A stretch of DNA of 19,362 bases from DATMXS01 sp050260275. Its GTDB lineage: Bacteria > Acidobacteriota > Terriglobia > Bryobacterales > Bryobacteraceae. Shown here piece after piece: positions 1 through 7,604 of the stretch. The stretch lies in the NCBI GenBank assembly GCA_050260275.1, contig JBLNBX010000069.1, positions 1-19,362 of the forward strand, written 5' to 3'. Under the pieces are notes generated by a model. It was given only the letters and a program-made list of their open reading frames with translations, did not search any database and was not told the origin of the DNA. Within the stretch, counting starts at the first letter, position 1, and every line of letters starts with the position of its first letter. Made by a program: the position numbers and the translations under genes.

Positions 1-1148
1 TGTGCCAGCCGAAAGCCGCGTCACGCATGAGGTCGCGCGCGGTCTTCGGTACCGTGGTCTCGCCAGCCGGATACAGCTTCAGCAGCCGGTCCGCAAACGG
101 CCCGAAGCGCTGGCGGATGCTATCTGCGTACTCCTGCGGGGTCTTCACGCGGAGAAAGCTGAGCCCCTCATCAGAGTTGTAGCCCACCAGGATGGGCGTG
201 TCGTTGAACTTCCCGGCCTCATAGAGTTTGTACTGATCGTCTGGGATCACCCAGCCGTCGATGATGGGCCAGCCCGATCCGCGCTGGCTACGGCCCGCTG
301 CCTGCACCTGCTCCGCGGAGAGTTTCCGCAGTTCCGCGACGGAGGACGCCCCTGCCGCTTTCGCAAAGGCCTCGCCCGCGCGCTCGGCATCCGAAAGCAG
401 TTGCATGTTCTCTCCTGGCATCCCGCCCGGACGGGGCGGACCAAATGATCCGCCGCTCTGCGAAATCGCGCCGTGGAAGAGACCTTTGGCAAGAGGCGAG
501 GCGCACAACATGCTCACAGCGATGCCGCCCGCCGACTCGCCAAAAATGGTGACGCGGTTCGGGTCGCCGCCGAACGCGGCGATGTTCTTCTGGATCCACT
601 TCAGGCCGGCAATCATATCGAGCAGGCCGTAGTTGCCCGAAACCCGGTTGTTCGATTCGGCGCTCAAGCCCGGATGCGCCAGAAAGCCGAACGGCCCCAC
701 GCGATAGGCAATGCTCACCAATACGACACCGCGTTTCGCCAGTTTCTCCCCGCTGTAAGTGGGGATAGACGTCGCGCCGCCCGCGAAACCGCCGCCATAG
801 ATCCACACGAGCACCGGCACGCGTTCGTTCGCAGACTTGGCGGGCGTCCAGATGTTCAGGTACAGGCAGTCCTCGCTCATGCCGGGGCCCTGGCTCGCGC
901 CTCCCGGAGGCCCTCCCTGCATGCACGCGGGGCCGAACTTGTCCGCGCGCAGCACCCCATCCCACTTAGCTGGCGGTTGGGGCGGGCGCCAACGCAACTC
1001 ACCAACGGGCGGCGCGGCGAAGGGAATGCCACGATAGACCGTCAGGCCGTCCTCGGACGTGCCCTCCACCAGGCCACTCTCGGTTTTCACTGGAGCTGCG
1101 GCCAGAACGCCCGCGAGGAGCAAGGGAGCAATAAGAACGTTCCGCATG
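1..1148 (-). CDS. Type B carboxylesterase, secreted, 3' end cut by window edge, apparent 5' frameshift
   Basis: Probable para-nitrobenzyl-esterase/carboxylesterase type B (alpha/beta hydrolase) acting on carboxylic esters outside the cytoplasm. About 380 codons are visible. Family marks in order: YRGIPFAAPPVGELRW near the N terminus, EDCLYLNIW, the oxyanion-hole stretch WIYGGGFAGG, and the nucleophile motif GESAGG (Ser codon at 533-535). NSDEG follows near position 170; the C-terminal catalytic His would lie beyond the left edge. The ATG at 1146-1148 has a good ribosome site (AGAGAGG, 7 nt upstream), but its frame is not the body frame. The body frame is open from about 1138. Dropping one A of the AAA at 1140-1142 would give a clean signal peptide (MRNVLIAPLLLAGVLAAAP). 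Without it, the next start in the body frame is a TTG at 1121-1123. It is last in the esterase array, 10 nt after the preceding stop. Family assignment is firm; whether the 5' end is intact is not. Confidence 0.85.
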
Positions 1149-1158
1149 TCGAGCCTCT

Positions 1159-2310
1159 CTATTTAAACAGCAGCGGCACAAACTCGTAGAGATCGCGCCG
1201 CCAGGTGAGCCATTCGTGAGCCGTGCCGGGGGATTCGTAATAGACGTGCTTGATCCCGGCTTTCTCCAACGCCTCATGGAGGCGCAGGATGTTAGGGTTA
1301 TTGTCCCTTTCCACAGTCCCGGTGCCGATCCAGAGCAACTTGACCTTGCTGTTGAACTCGGCCGGGTTCGCGAAGATGTACTTGTCGATGGTCGCCTGCG
1401 GCAGGCCGGGGCTGAATCCTCCGATGTATGCGAACTTGTCCAGGTTCTGAAGCGTGGTCTGGAAGGTCTGCATGCCTCCCATCGAAAGGCCAGCCATGGC
1501 GCGGTTCTCGCGGCCGGTTAACGTACGATAGTTTGCTTCCACCATGGGGATGAGGTCGGTTAACATCATCTCCGTGTAGGTGGCGCCGTAGTTGTCGAAG
1601 TTAGGACGCGGCGCGCCCGGAGCGCGCCGGCCCAGCCTCAACGGCTCTTCCCCCGGCTTCAGGGCGGTGAGGTGGTTTTCCATGACGACGATCATGGGCT
1701 TCGCCTTCTTCGCCGCGATGAGGTTGTCCATGATGGCGTCCATGCGCCCCTGGACCACCCAGGCCCACTCGTCCTCGCCCCATCCGTGGTGCAGATACAG
1801 CACCGGGTAGCGCGTGTTCGGGTTCGCATCATAGTCCGGCGGGGTATAGATGAAGGCACGCCGCCACGAGTTGGTCACCTTGGAAAAATAGCGGTGCTGC
1901 CGAACCTGTCCGTGCGGCACATCCTTCACTTCGTAATAGTCCACTCCCTCTTCCGGAATCTCGATGCCGCTCGATTCCCTGCCCGACCCGAAGAACGTCT
2001 CGCTGGCCGGATCGCACACAGCCACGCCATCGATGGTGAGGCTGTAATAGTGGAACCCGACCACCTGCGGCGGAACAGTCACGCTCCAAACTCCATCATC
2101 GGAGCGCGTCATGTCGTATGTTTGCCCGATGCGCACCTGCACCTTGCGGGCTTCGGGGGCCCTAATCCTGAAGGTGACGCTACGGTCCGGATGGACCTTA
2201 GGATATTCGGCGCCCATCACGTTCGTGCTCGCCGGCCGGGAGCCATCCGCAGGCTGCGCCCAGCAGACCGCCGATGCGAGGACTGCTGCCGCGAGAAGTA
2301 CCGTCTTCAT
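1159..2310 (-). CDS. Secreted CE1-type esterase (feruloyl/acetyl-xylan esterase-like), paralog A
   Basis: 383-residue secreted alpha/beta hydrolase of the putative-esterase (PF00756/CE1) family, like the feruloyl esterase domain of XynZ. It should hydrolyse ester side groups, plausibly on plant polysaccharides; substrate not provable from sequence. Layout: signal peptide 1-19 ending CWAQ; an early-set beta domain about 40-120 (VTFRIRAPEARKVQVRIG, DGVWSVTVPPQ, GFHYY); catalytic domain from about 145 (RAFIYTPPDYD, PVLYLHHGWGEDE, DNLIAAKKAKPMIVVM). The nucleophile is Ser276 in GLSMGG and the catalytic His is His365 in GTAHEWLTW. At the usual acid position (GTND in XynZ, from memory) it has GTVE, Glu334. 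Start is ATG with GGGAGGA just upstream. It lies 14 nt after the stop of paralog B. Confidence 0.93.
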   Translation of the reverse strand: MKTVLLAAAVLASAVCWAQPADGSRPASTNVMGAEYPKVHPDRSVTFRIRAPEARKVQVRIGQTYDMTRSDDGVWSVTVPPQVVGFHYYSLTIDGVAVCDPASETFFGSGRESSGIEIPEEGVDYYEVKDVPHGQVRQHRYFSKVTNSWRRAFIYTPPDYDANPNTRYPVLYLHHGWGEDEWAWVVQGRMDAIMDNLIAAKKAKPMIVVMENHLTALKPGEEPLRLGRRAPGAPRPNFDNYGATYTEMMLTDLIPMVEANYRTLTGRENRAMAGLSMGGMQTFQTTLQNLDKFAYIGGFSPGLPQATIDKYIFANPAEFNSKVKLLWIGTGTVERDNNPNILRLHEALEKAGIKHVYYESPGTAHEWLTWRRDLYEFVPLLFK

Positions 2311-2324
2311 CGTTCCTCCCGCCT

Positions 2325-3488
2325 CTAGCGGAACAGCCGCGGCGCGAAATCGTACAGGCTACGCCGCCAGGTTAGCCACTCGTGCGCGGTGCCCTGGGAC
2401 TCGAAATACACGCTGTTGATACCGGCGGCTTTGAACCGCTCATAGGATGTCCTCGCGCCGGTTCCCTCTTCCGTTCCGTTGCTCATGTAGAGCAGCTTGA
2501 CTTTCTTGTTGAACGCTGCCGGGTCGGCGAAAACGCCGTCGTAGGCAGTCTTCGCATCGAACTCTCCCCTGCCCGCGCCGCCACCGCTGAACCCGCCTAT
2601 GTACGCAAACTTGTCGAGGTTTGCCAGCCCGATCTGGAACGCCTGCCCTCCGCCCATGGAGAGGCCGGCTATCGCGCGGCTCTCGCGCTCGGGGATAGTC
2701 CGGTAGGTGCGGTCTATCATCGGGATGAGTTCCTTGATGACGACCTCAGCGAAGGTCGTGCTGCGCGCCATCGGCGGGCGCCCCTGCGCGGGGGTGGCTC
2801 CCGGAGCCGGCCTCTGGGGCATCACCTCGCCAGGCTTGAGAGCGTAGCCGCGGTCCATGACGACGATCATCGGCTTCGCCTTCTTCTCCGCGATCAGGTT
2901 GTCGAGAATCAGGTCCACCTTGCCCTGGACCACCCAGCCGCGCTCATCTTCGCCGCCGCCGTGCTGCAGGTACAGGACTGGGTAGCGCGCCTTGAGGTTC
3001 GTGTTGTAGTCAGGCGGAGTGTAGACGAAGCAGCGCCTCCAGGATTTCGTTATCTCGGAGTAGTACCAGCGCGAGCGAACCTCGCCATGCGGCACGTTCT
3101 TCGGCATGTAGTAATCGATCTCGGGCGGTTCGGGTATTTCGATGCCGCTCGACTGGCGGTTCACGCCGTAGAAGCTCTCGCTGGCCGGGTCGTTGGCCAT
3201 CACACCGTCGATCAATAGCCAGTAGTAGTGGAAACCCACCACCTGCGGCGGGGTTATGGTGCTCCAGACTCCGTCCGCGTTGCGCGTCATGTCGTACACG
3301 GCCGTGCCGATGCGCACCTGCACCTTTCCGGCTTCGGGAGCGCGCACTCGCACCTCGACCCGATTGTCCGGATAGATGCACGGGAACTGCGCGCCGCCGA
3401 TGTTGGTCGGCGCGGGTTTGCAGTCCGCTGGAGCCTGCGCCCGGCAGAGACCTCCGATAGCGAGGAACAACACGAAAATGTGTCTCAT
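2325..3488 (-). CDS. Secreted CE1-type esterase, paralog B
   Basis: 387-residue member of the same family. The reading frame is open further upstream, but the ATG at 3486-3488 is chosen because it begins a signal peptide (MRHIFVLFLAIGGLCRAQ) and has AGGAGG 8 nt before it. The beta domain spans about 42-122 (VEVRVRAPEAGKVQVRIG, DGVWSTITPPQVVGFHYYW, SSGIEIPEPPEIDYY). The hydrolase core starts at about 152 (RCFVYTPPDYN, PVLYLQHGGGEDERGW, ILDNLIAEKKAKPMIVVMD), with Ser277 in GLSMGG, His369 in GTAHEWLTW and Glu341 (GTEE) at the acid position. A Pro-rich linker at about 219-240 replaces the short loop before the second half of the hydrolase. The stretch GLANLDKFAYIGGFSGG is very XynZ-like. Probably a cell-wall-polysaccharide deacylating enzyme; substrate inferred only from family. 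Confidence 0.93.
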   Translation of the reverse strand: MRHIFVLFLAIGGLCRAQAPADCKPAPTNIGGAQFPCIYPDNRVEVRVRAPEAGKVQVRIGTAVYDMTRNADGVWSTITPPQVVGFHYYWLLIDGVMANDPASESFYGVNRQSSGIEIPEPPEIDYYMPKNVPHGEVRSRWYYSEITKSWRRCFVYTPPDYNTNLKARYPVLYLQHGGGEDERGWVVQGKVDLILDNLIAEKKAKPMIVVMDRGYALKPGEVMPQRPAPGATPAQGRPPMARSTTFAEVVIKELIPMIDRTYRTIPERESRAIAGLSMGGGQAFQIGLANLDKFAYIGGFSGGGAGRGEFDAKTAYDGVFADPAAFNKKVKLLYMSNGTEEGTGARTSYERFKAAGINSVYFESQGTAHEWLTWRRSLYDFAPRLFR

Positions 3489-3519
3489 CTTCCAGTCCTC
3501 CTGTGCGGCCGCAGCCGGG

Positions 3520-4671
3520 CTACTTGAACAGAAGCTGCGCGAATTCGTAGAGGGAACGGCGCCAGGTGAGCCATTCGTGCGCCGTGCCGGGCGATACGTA
3601 CCAGACGTACTTGATGCCCGCCTTGTCGAACGCATCGCGCGCGAACAGCGCCGCATTGTGCTGGCGAGGCTCCTCGGTGCCGGAGCCGATGAACAGCACG
3701 CGCATCTTCTTGTTGAACGCCGCGGCATCGCTCATCACGCCGTCGTAAGACGTTTTCGGATCGATGCCGTGCAGCACGCTGCCGCTGAACGATCCGATGC
3801 TCGAGAACTTGTCAATGTAGGTCAGGCCGATCTGCAGGGCAAAGGCGGCGCCCATGGAAAGCCCGGCGACGGCGCGGTGATCCCGGTCCGGAATGGTCCG
3901 GAAGGACGCGTCGAGCGCGGGAAGCAGGTCCTTGACCACGACTTCGCCGAAGGTCGGCGATACCGTGACCCTGATAGGGGCGGTGGGGTCCCTCACAGGA
4001 CGCGGACCAGCCTGAGGAGGCTCGCCGGGTTTGCGTGCGTAGCTGTTGTCGATGACGACGATCATCGGAACGGCTTTCTTCTCCGCGATGAGGTTGTCCA
4101 GAATGTTATCCACGCGGCCCTGCATGACCCAGCCCCGCTCGTCCTCTCCTCCACCGTGCTGCAGCAGCAGGACCGGATAGCGCCTCTTCAGGTTCGTGTC
4201 GTAATCCGGCGGTGTATAGACGAAAGCCCTGCGCCAGGCGCCGATCACTTTCGAGTAATACCGGAAGTTCCGGATCTGGCCGTGCGGCACATCCTTGACT
4301 TCGTAGTAATCGACTCCTTTTTCGGGGATCTCGATGCCGCTCGATTGCCGGCTGACGCCGTAAAAGGTCTCGCTGCCGGGGTCGCACACCTGCACTCCGT
4401 CCACGACGAGCCAGTAATAGTGGAACCCCGGAACCTGGGGCGGAATCGTCACGCTCCAGACACCGCCCTCGGACTTCACCATCTCGTAGGTCCCGCCGAG
4501 ACGTACCTGGACTTTCCGGGCTTCCGGGGCCTCCAGCCGGAACGTGACGCTCAGGTCGGGGTGGATGCGGGGATACTCCGCGCCCGGTACGTTCGTGCTG
4601 GCAGGCACACCGGCCGGCTGCGCCCAGCACAGGCCGGCAGCCAGAATGGATCCGAGTATTGCCGTTCTCAT
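3520..4671 (-). CDS. Secreted CE1-type esterase, paralog C
   Basis: 383-residue CE1-like esterase. Start taken at the ATG 4669-4671, which opens a signal peptide (MRTAILGSILAAGLCWAQ) and has GAGGCG about 8 nt upstream. An in-frame GTG at 4684-4686 overlaps the preceding stop codon and would add five residues. Beta domain about 41-118 (VTFRLEAPEARKVQVRLG, GGVWSVTIPPQVPGFHYYW). Hydrolase core from about 148 (RAFVYTPPDYD, PVLLLQHGGGEDERGW, ILDNLIAEKKAVPMIVVID). The nucleophile motif is GLSMGA (Ser272), with Ala where the other copies have the second Gly. The other presumed catalytic residues are Glu334 (GTEE) and His365 (GTAHEWLTW). A Pro-rich loop lies at about 214-239. Gaps to neighbours are 31 nt (downstream) and 11 nt (upstream), supporting co-transcription. 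Confidence 0.92.
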   Translation of the reverse strand: MRTAILGSILAAGLCWAQPAGVPASTNVPGAEYPRIHPDLSVTFRLEAPEARKVQVRLGGTYEMVKSEGGVWSVTIPPQVPGFHYYWLVVDGVQVCDPGSETFYGVSRQSSGIEIPEKGVDYYEVKDVPHGQIRNFRYYSKVIGAWRRAFVYTPPDYDTNLKRRYPVLLLQHGGGEDERGWVMQGRVDNILDNLIAEKKAVPMIVVIDNSYARKPGEPPQAGPRPVRDPTAPIRVTVSPTFGEVVVKDLLPALDASFRTIPDRDHRAVAGLSMGAAFALQIGLTYIDKFSSIGSFSGSVLHGIDPKTSYDGVMSDAAAFNKKMRVLFIGSGTEEPRQHNAALFARDAFDKAGIKYVWYVSPGTAHEWLTWRRSLYEFAQLLFK

Positions 4672-4682
4672 CGGCTTGCGCC

Positions 4683-5876
4683 TCACTTACTCCGCCAGAG
4701 GTTGGGGAGGAACCGGTAGTACATCAGGTGCCGCCAGGTGGCCCAATCGTGGGCGCCGTGGCCGCCTACGTAGTACTCGTGCTTGATGCCGTGCTTGACA
4801 AACGCTTCGTGCGTGGCGACGACGCGGTTACCCATGCGCCCTTTCGCTTCGAGCGTGCCCTGGCCGAGGAAGAGGTAGTCGATCTTCTTGTTGGCGTCCG
4901 GATCGTTCAGGAACTTCGCAAGCGAGGTCTCGCTGTCCACATCGCCCGCGCTGAGGATACCGAACGAGGCGAACAGGTCGAGGCTATTCAAGCCTACGAA
5001 CATCGTGTGGCGGCCGCCCATGGAGAGCCCGGCGATCGCCCGCCCGCGCGGGTCCTTCCTCACGCTGTACTCGCGCTCAACGAGCGGAATAACGTGCCGC
5101 CTCATCTCTTGTTCGAAGATCTTGAACGTCAGTTCGACGTGTTTCGGGTGATTCCGGTGGACCACCTGGTTGTTGGGAATCGCGATGACCATGGGCACCG
5201 CTTTGCCCTCCGCCAGCAGGTTGTCCATCATGAAGTTCACCCGGCCGTCGTAGACCCAGTTGTGCGGCAGATCGCCGCTTCCGCCGACAAGGTAGAGGAC
5301 GGGATATGTCTTTCTGCGATCGTAGTTCGGCGGAGTGTAGACGTACAGCTCGCGCTCGCCGTTCGTAACCTCGGAGTGGTAAACGTGCCGGGTCACCAAG
5401 CCATGCGGGACGTTCCGCGCATCATAGTAAGCCGGGCCGTTGCCATGCACCACGAGGGTGCTGTAGGGCGGCATGGCGGTGAAGCCGGCGACGGTGTTGT
5501 TCGGATCAGCGATGCGCACGCCGTCCACAATGAAGTTATAGATGTACATGTCGGGCTCGAGCGGTCCGATGGTCAGCGTCCAGATGCCGTCCTCGCCCTT
5601 CTGAAACGGTATCGGTTTCGTGGTATCGCCCAGCGCCGCAAGCAGCGCAACGCCCGAAAGCAACACCTGCTTCGCCTCGGGTGCTCTGAGCCGGAAGGTG
5701 ACTGTGCGGTCGTCCCGTACGTCGGGCGAGTTCAGGTTCGCGCTGAACGGGATGAGATTCTCGGTGTTCTTCTGCGGATTCCAGTCCAGGTTGATGTTGG
5801 CCTGTTGCGCGCGCACGCCGGCCGCGCCGGTCAAACAGAAGATCGCCAGAAAAGAAGCAAATGGTCGGTTTCTCAT
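4683..5876 (-). CDS. Secreted CE1-type esterase, divergent paralog D
   Basis: 397-residue secreted esterase of the same PF00756 fold but clearly a different subgroup from its four neighbours. Signal peptide about 1-24 (ends VRAQQ). It lacks their ASTNV-GAEYP mature start and instead has QQANINLDWNPQKNTENLIP. Its beta domain about 56-145 reads RTVTFRLRAPEAKQVLLSG, DGIWTLTIGPLEPDMYIYNF. Catalytic domain: LYVYTPPNYDRRKTYPVLYL, then VGGSGDLPHNW where the others have HGGGEDERGW. Further on are FMMDNLLAEGKAVPMVIAIP, nucleophile Ser285 in GLSMGG, Glu343 in GTLEA and His376 in GAHDWATW. The Pro-rich loop of the paralogs is absent. It resembles esterases annotated as enterochelin-esterase-like/CE1 in Acidobacteriota and Bacteroidota. 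Start is ATG with a weak AGGA about 10 nt upstream. Confidence 0.92.
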   Translation of the reverse strand: MRNRPFASFLAIFCLTGAAGVRAQQANINLDWNPQKNTENLIPFSANLNSPDVRDDRTVTFRLRAPEAKQVLLSGVALLAALGDTTKPIPFQKGEDGIWTLTIGPLEPDMYIYNFIVDGVRIADPNNTVAGFTAMPPYSTLVVHGNGPAYYDARNVPHGLVTRHVYHSEVTNGERELYVYTPPNYDRRKTYPVLYLVGGSGDLPHNWVYDGRVNFMMDNLLAEGKAVPMVIAIPNNQVVHRNHPKHVELTFKIFEQEMRRHVIPLVEREYSVRKDPRGRAIAGLSMGGRHTMFVGLNSLDLFASFGILSAGDVDSETSLAKFLNDPDANKKIDYLFLGQGTLEAKGRMGNRVVATHEAFVKHGIKHEYYVGGHGAHDWATWRHLMYYRFLPNLWRSK

Positions 5877-5905
5877 GGTTACGTATTCCTAGCTGTCTTG
5901 CGCTC

Positions 5906-7132
5906 CTATCTGAACAGCCGCGGTGCGAAGTCGTACAGGTCGCGCCGCCAGGTAAGCCATTCGTGTGCGGTGCCCTGTGACTCGTAGTACACGTACTTGA
6001 CGCCGCAGTTATCGAGCACCTTGCGGAAGTTCTGCATTCCGTTGTACATATTTTCGGGCTCTGCGTCGCCGGTTCCTATCCACATTAGCTTCAGGCGCTT
6101 GTTGAGGGAAGCGCCGTCGGCGAGCACGCCGTTGAATGCGGTTTTCGGGTCTACCGGCGGGCCACCGTTGCCGTTCGGCACGCCGCTGAACCCGCCCAGC
6201 CAGGCGAACTTGTCAAGACTGGTCAGCACGGTCTGGAACGCCTGAGCGCCGCCCATCGAAAGCCCGGCCATAGCACGGTTTTCGCGGTCGGTCAGGGTAC
6301 GGTAGGTGGAGTCGATCATTGGTATCAGATCGGTGATCATCATCTCCGTGTAGAGCGGGTTGCCCATGGCGCTCATGCCGCCCGGCAACCGGGGAGCGGA
6401 CTGGCCCGCACTCTGGTTCTGCCCGCCCGGCCGAGGCGCGGCGGCCCCCGCAGGATTCAGTGGCCGCACCGGCGCCGGCTCGCCTGCCCTCCTGACTGCC
6501 ATGCTGTCCATCACGAAGAGCATCGGCTTGGCCTTCCCGGCGGCGATCAGGTTATCCATGATGAAGTTCACCCGGCCCTGGATCACCCAGCCGCGCTCGT
6601 CCTCGCCGCCGCCGTGCAGCAGGTACAGAACGGGGTACCGCGCGTTGACATTCGTGTCGTAGTCCGGCGGCGTATAAACGTAGCACTGCCTCCAGGCGCC
6701 GGTGACCTTGGAGAAGTACCGGCGCGCCCGGATCTCACCGTGCGGTACGTCCTTAGGTTCGTAGTAGTCGACGCCCCTCTCGGGGATCTCGACGCCGCTG
6801 GACTGGCGCCCCGAGCCGAAGAACGCCTCGGTGCCGGGGTCGTTCACCTGAACGCCGTCGATCACGAGGTAGTAGTAGTGGAAGCCTACCACCTGCGGCG
6901 GCGTCGTGACGCTCCAGACGCCATCGGCGCCGCGCTCCATGTCGTATGTCGTTCCCAGACGGACCTGGACCTTCTTCGCTTGCGGGGCCTCGAGCCGGAA
7001 CGTGACCCGGTTGTCCGGATGAACGCAGGGGTATTGCGCTCCTCTGACATTGGCCGCGGAAGGTACGCAGTCGCCCTGCGCCCACAAGAGCGCCGAGCCC
7101 AGGATCATCAGAATTCCGAGGCGTGACATCAT
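5906..7132 (-). CDS. Secreted CE1-type esterase, paralog E, first gene of the array
   Basis: 408-residue CE1-like esterase, promoter-proximal in the array. Start set at the double ATG 7127-7132, directly after GGAGGG; the second ATG (7129) has slightly better spacing, and an upstream in-frame start at 7180 gives no signal peptide. Signal peptide about 1-19 (MMSRLGILMILGSALLWAQ). Beta domain about 42-120 (VTFRLEAPQAKKVQVRLG, DGVWSVTTPPQVVGFHYYY). Hydrolase core: CYVYTPPDYD, PVLYLLHGGGEDERGW, IMDNLIAAGKAKPMLFVMD. Ser292 in GLSMGG, Glu358 in GDAEPE and His390 in GTAHEWLTW. A long Pro/Gly/Gln-rich low-complexity insertion at about 216-258 sits between the beta strand after MLFVMD and YTEMMITDLIPM, the longest of the array. 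Substrate unknown; polysaccharide ester cleavage is the family-based guess. Confidence 0.93.
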   Translation of the reverse strand: MMSRLGILMILGSALLWAQGDCVPSAANVRGAQYPCVHPDNRVTFRLEAPQAKKVQVRLGTTYDMERGADGVWSVTTPPQVVGFHYYYLVIDGVQVNDPGTEAFFGSGRQSSGVEIPERGVDYYEPKDVPHGEIRARRYFSKVTGAWRQCYVYTPPDYDTNVNARYPVLYLLHGGGEDERGWVIQGRVNFIMDNLIAAGKAKPMLFVMDSMAVRRAGEPAPVRPLNPAGAAAPRPGGQNQSAGQSAPRLPGGMSAMGNPLYTEMMITDLIPMIDSTYRTLTDRENRAMAGLSMGGAQAFQTVLTSLDKFAWLGGFSGVPNGNGGPPVDPKTAFNGVLADGASLNKRLKLMWIGTGDAEPENMYNGMQNFRKVLDNCGVKYVYYESQGTAHEWLTWRRDLYDFAPRLFR

Positions 7133-7236
7133 CCCTCCATGTTGCCGAATGGCGAAGCAGGCCGCGTAGCCTGGCGGCAACGCCGCATCTGCGCTGCCGC
7201 AGGCGCGGTTCAGGCGTGTGCCTGTGTGGCCGCAGC

Positions 7237-7242
7237 ATGATA
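7237..7242 (-). promoter_or_regulatory. Possible -10 box for the esterase array
   Basis: TATCAT on the minus strand matches five of six bases of TATAAT and lies about 105 nt before the first esterase gene. No good -35 hexamer lies 16-18 nt upstream, so this is only a candidate. Confidence 0.2.
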
Positions 7243-7460
7243 GCGCACTGCCGGGGGCAAACGGAAGGTTTCGTACTGTCTGTGCGGCGCAAGTGCCGCG
7301 TTTTCTTAGCTGTGTGAGCCGCGCAGCAGCGCAGCCATACGTGCCTTTAACAGTTAATTCCGCACGTGAGCGCCGCCAGGGCTCCTCTGACGCACACCGC
7401 GGCGCGCCTCAAGGAAGCGCGCAGGCATCGCGTAGCGAGATCCACTGTCTTGCTGTGATG

Positions 7461-7466
7461 TAAAAT
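7461..7466 (+). promoter_or_regulatory. Possible -10 box for thiGH
   Basis: TAAAAT (five of six bases of TATAAT), preceded directly by ATG and without a clear -35, is the only AT-rich hexamer before thiG. If real, transcription would start near 7473. That would exclude the TTG at 7470 as a start and favour the ATG at 7518 or 7605. Confidence 0.2.
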
Positions 7467-7604
7467 AGCTTGAAAGCAGTAGCGCTCAAGCCGCTCGGTT
7501 TTCCGGAACACCTTCGAATGGACCTTTCTTTCAATGACGAGCCTCATCCCGAAGCGGATGCGGCACGCTCGGCTAGCCCCCACGGGAGTGCCGGGCCGGT
7601 GGGC

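Larger units (their letters stand above)
7133..7604. other. Divergent intergenic region between esterase array and thiG
   Basis: About 470 bases between divergent gene starts with no convincing gene. It holds two small adjacent hairpins (GCGGC-AAC-GCCGC at 7174-7186 and CTGCG-CTGC-CGCAG at 7189-7202) in what would be the esterase leader, an 11-base palindrome TTAACAGTTAA at 7347-7357, and weak promoter-like boxes on both strands. I looked for a TPP riboswitch because thiG follows; the conserved CTGAGA and the ACCTGATCTGGATAATGCC-like parts are not present. The part from 7470 (TTG) or 7518 (ATG) to 7604 is open in frame with thiG and may belong to it. Confidence 0.6.

Noticed and set aside
1159..4671. 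Lipoprotein signal in the esterases because of a Cys near the signal-peptide end (CWAQ, CRAQ)
   Set aside because: The residues before the Cys do not fit a lipobox (Leu at -3 with Ala/Gly at -1); cleavage after AQ-type type I sites is more likely.
3376..5987. Long plus-strand open frames opposite the esterase genes (up to about 445 codons)
   Set aside because: They lie fully antisense to conserved esterases, have His/Arg/Val-rich shadow composition, and show no family motifs; they are by-products of GC-rich codon use.
7133..7604. TPP riboswitch upstream of thiG
   Set aside because: The conserved CTGAGA and the pyrophosphate-sensor helix sequence are not found on the plus strand.
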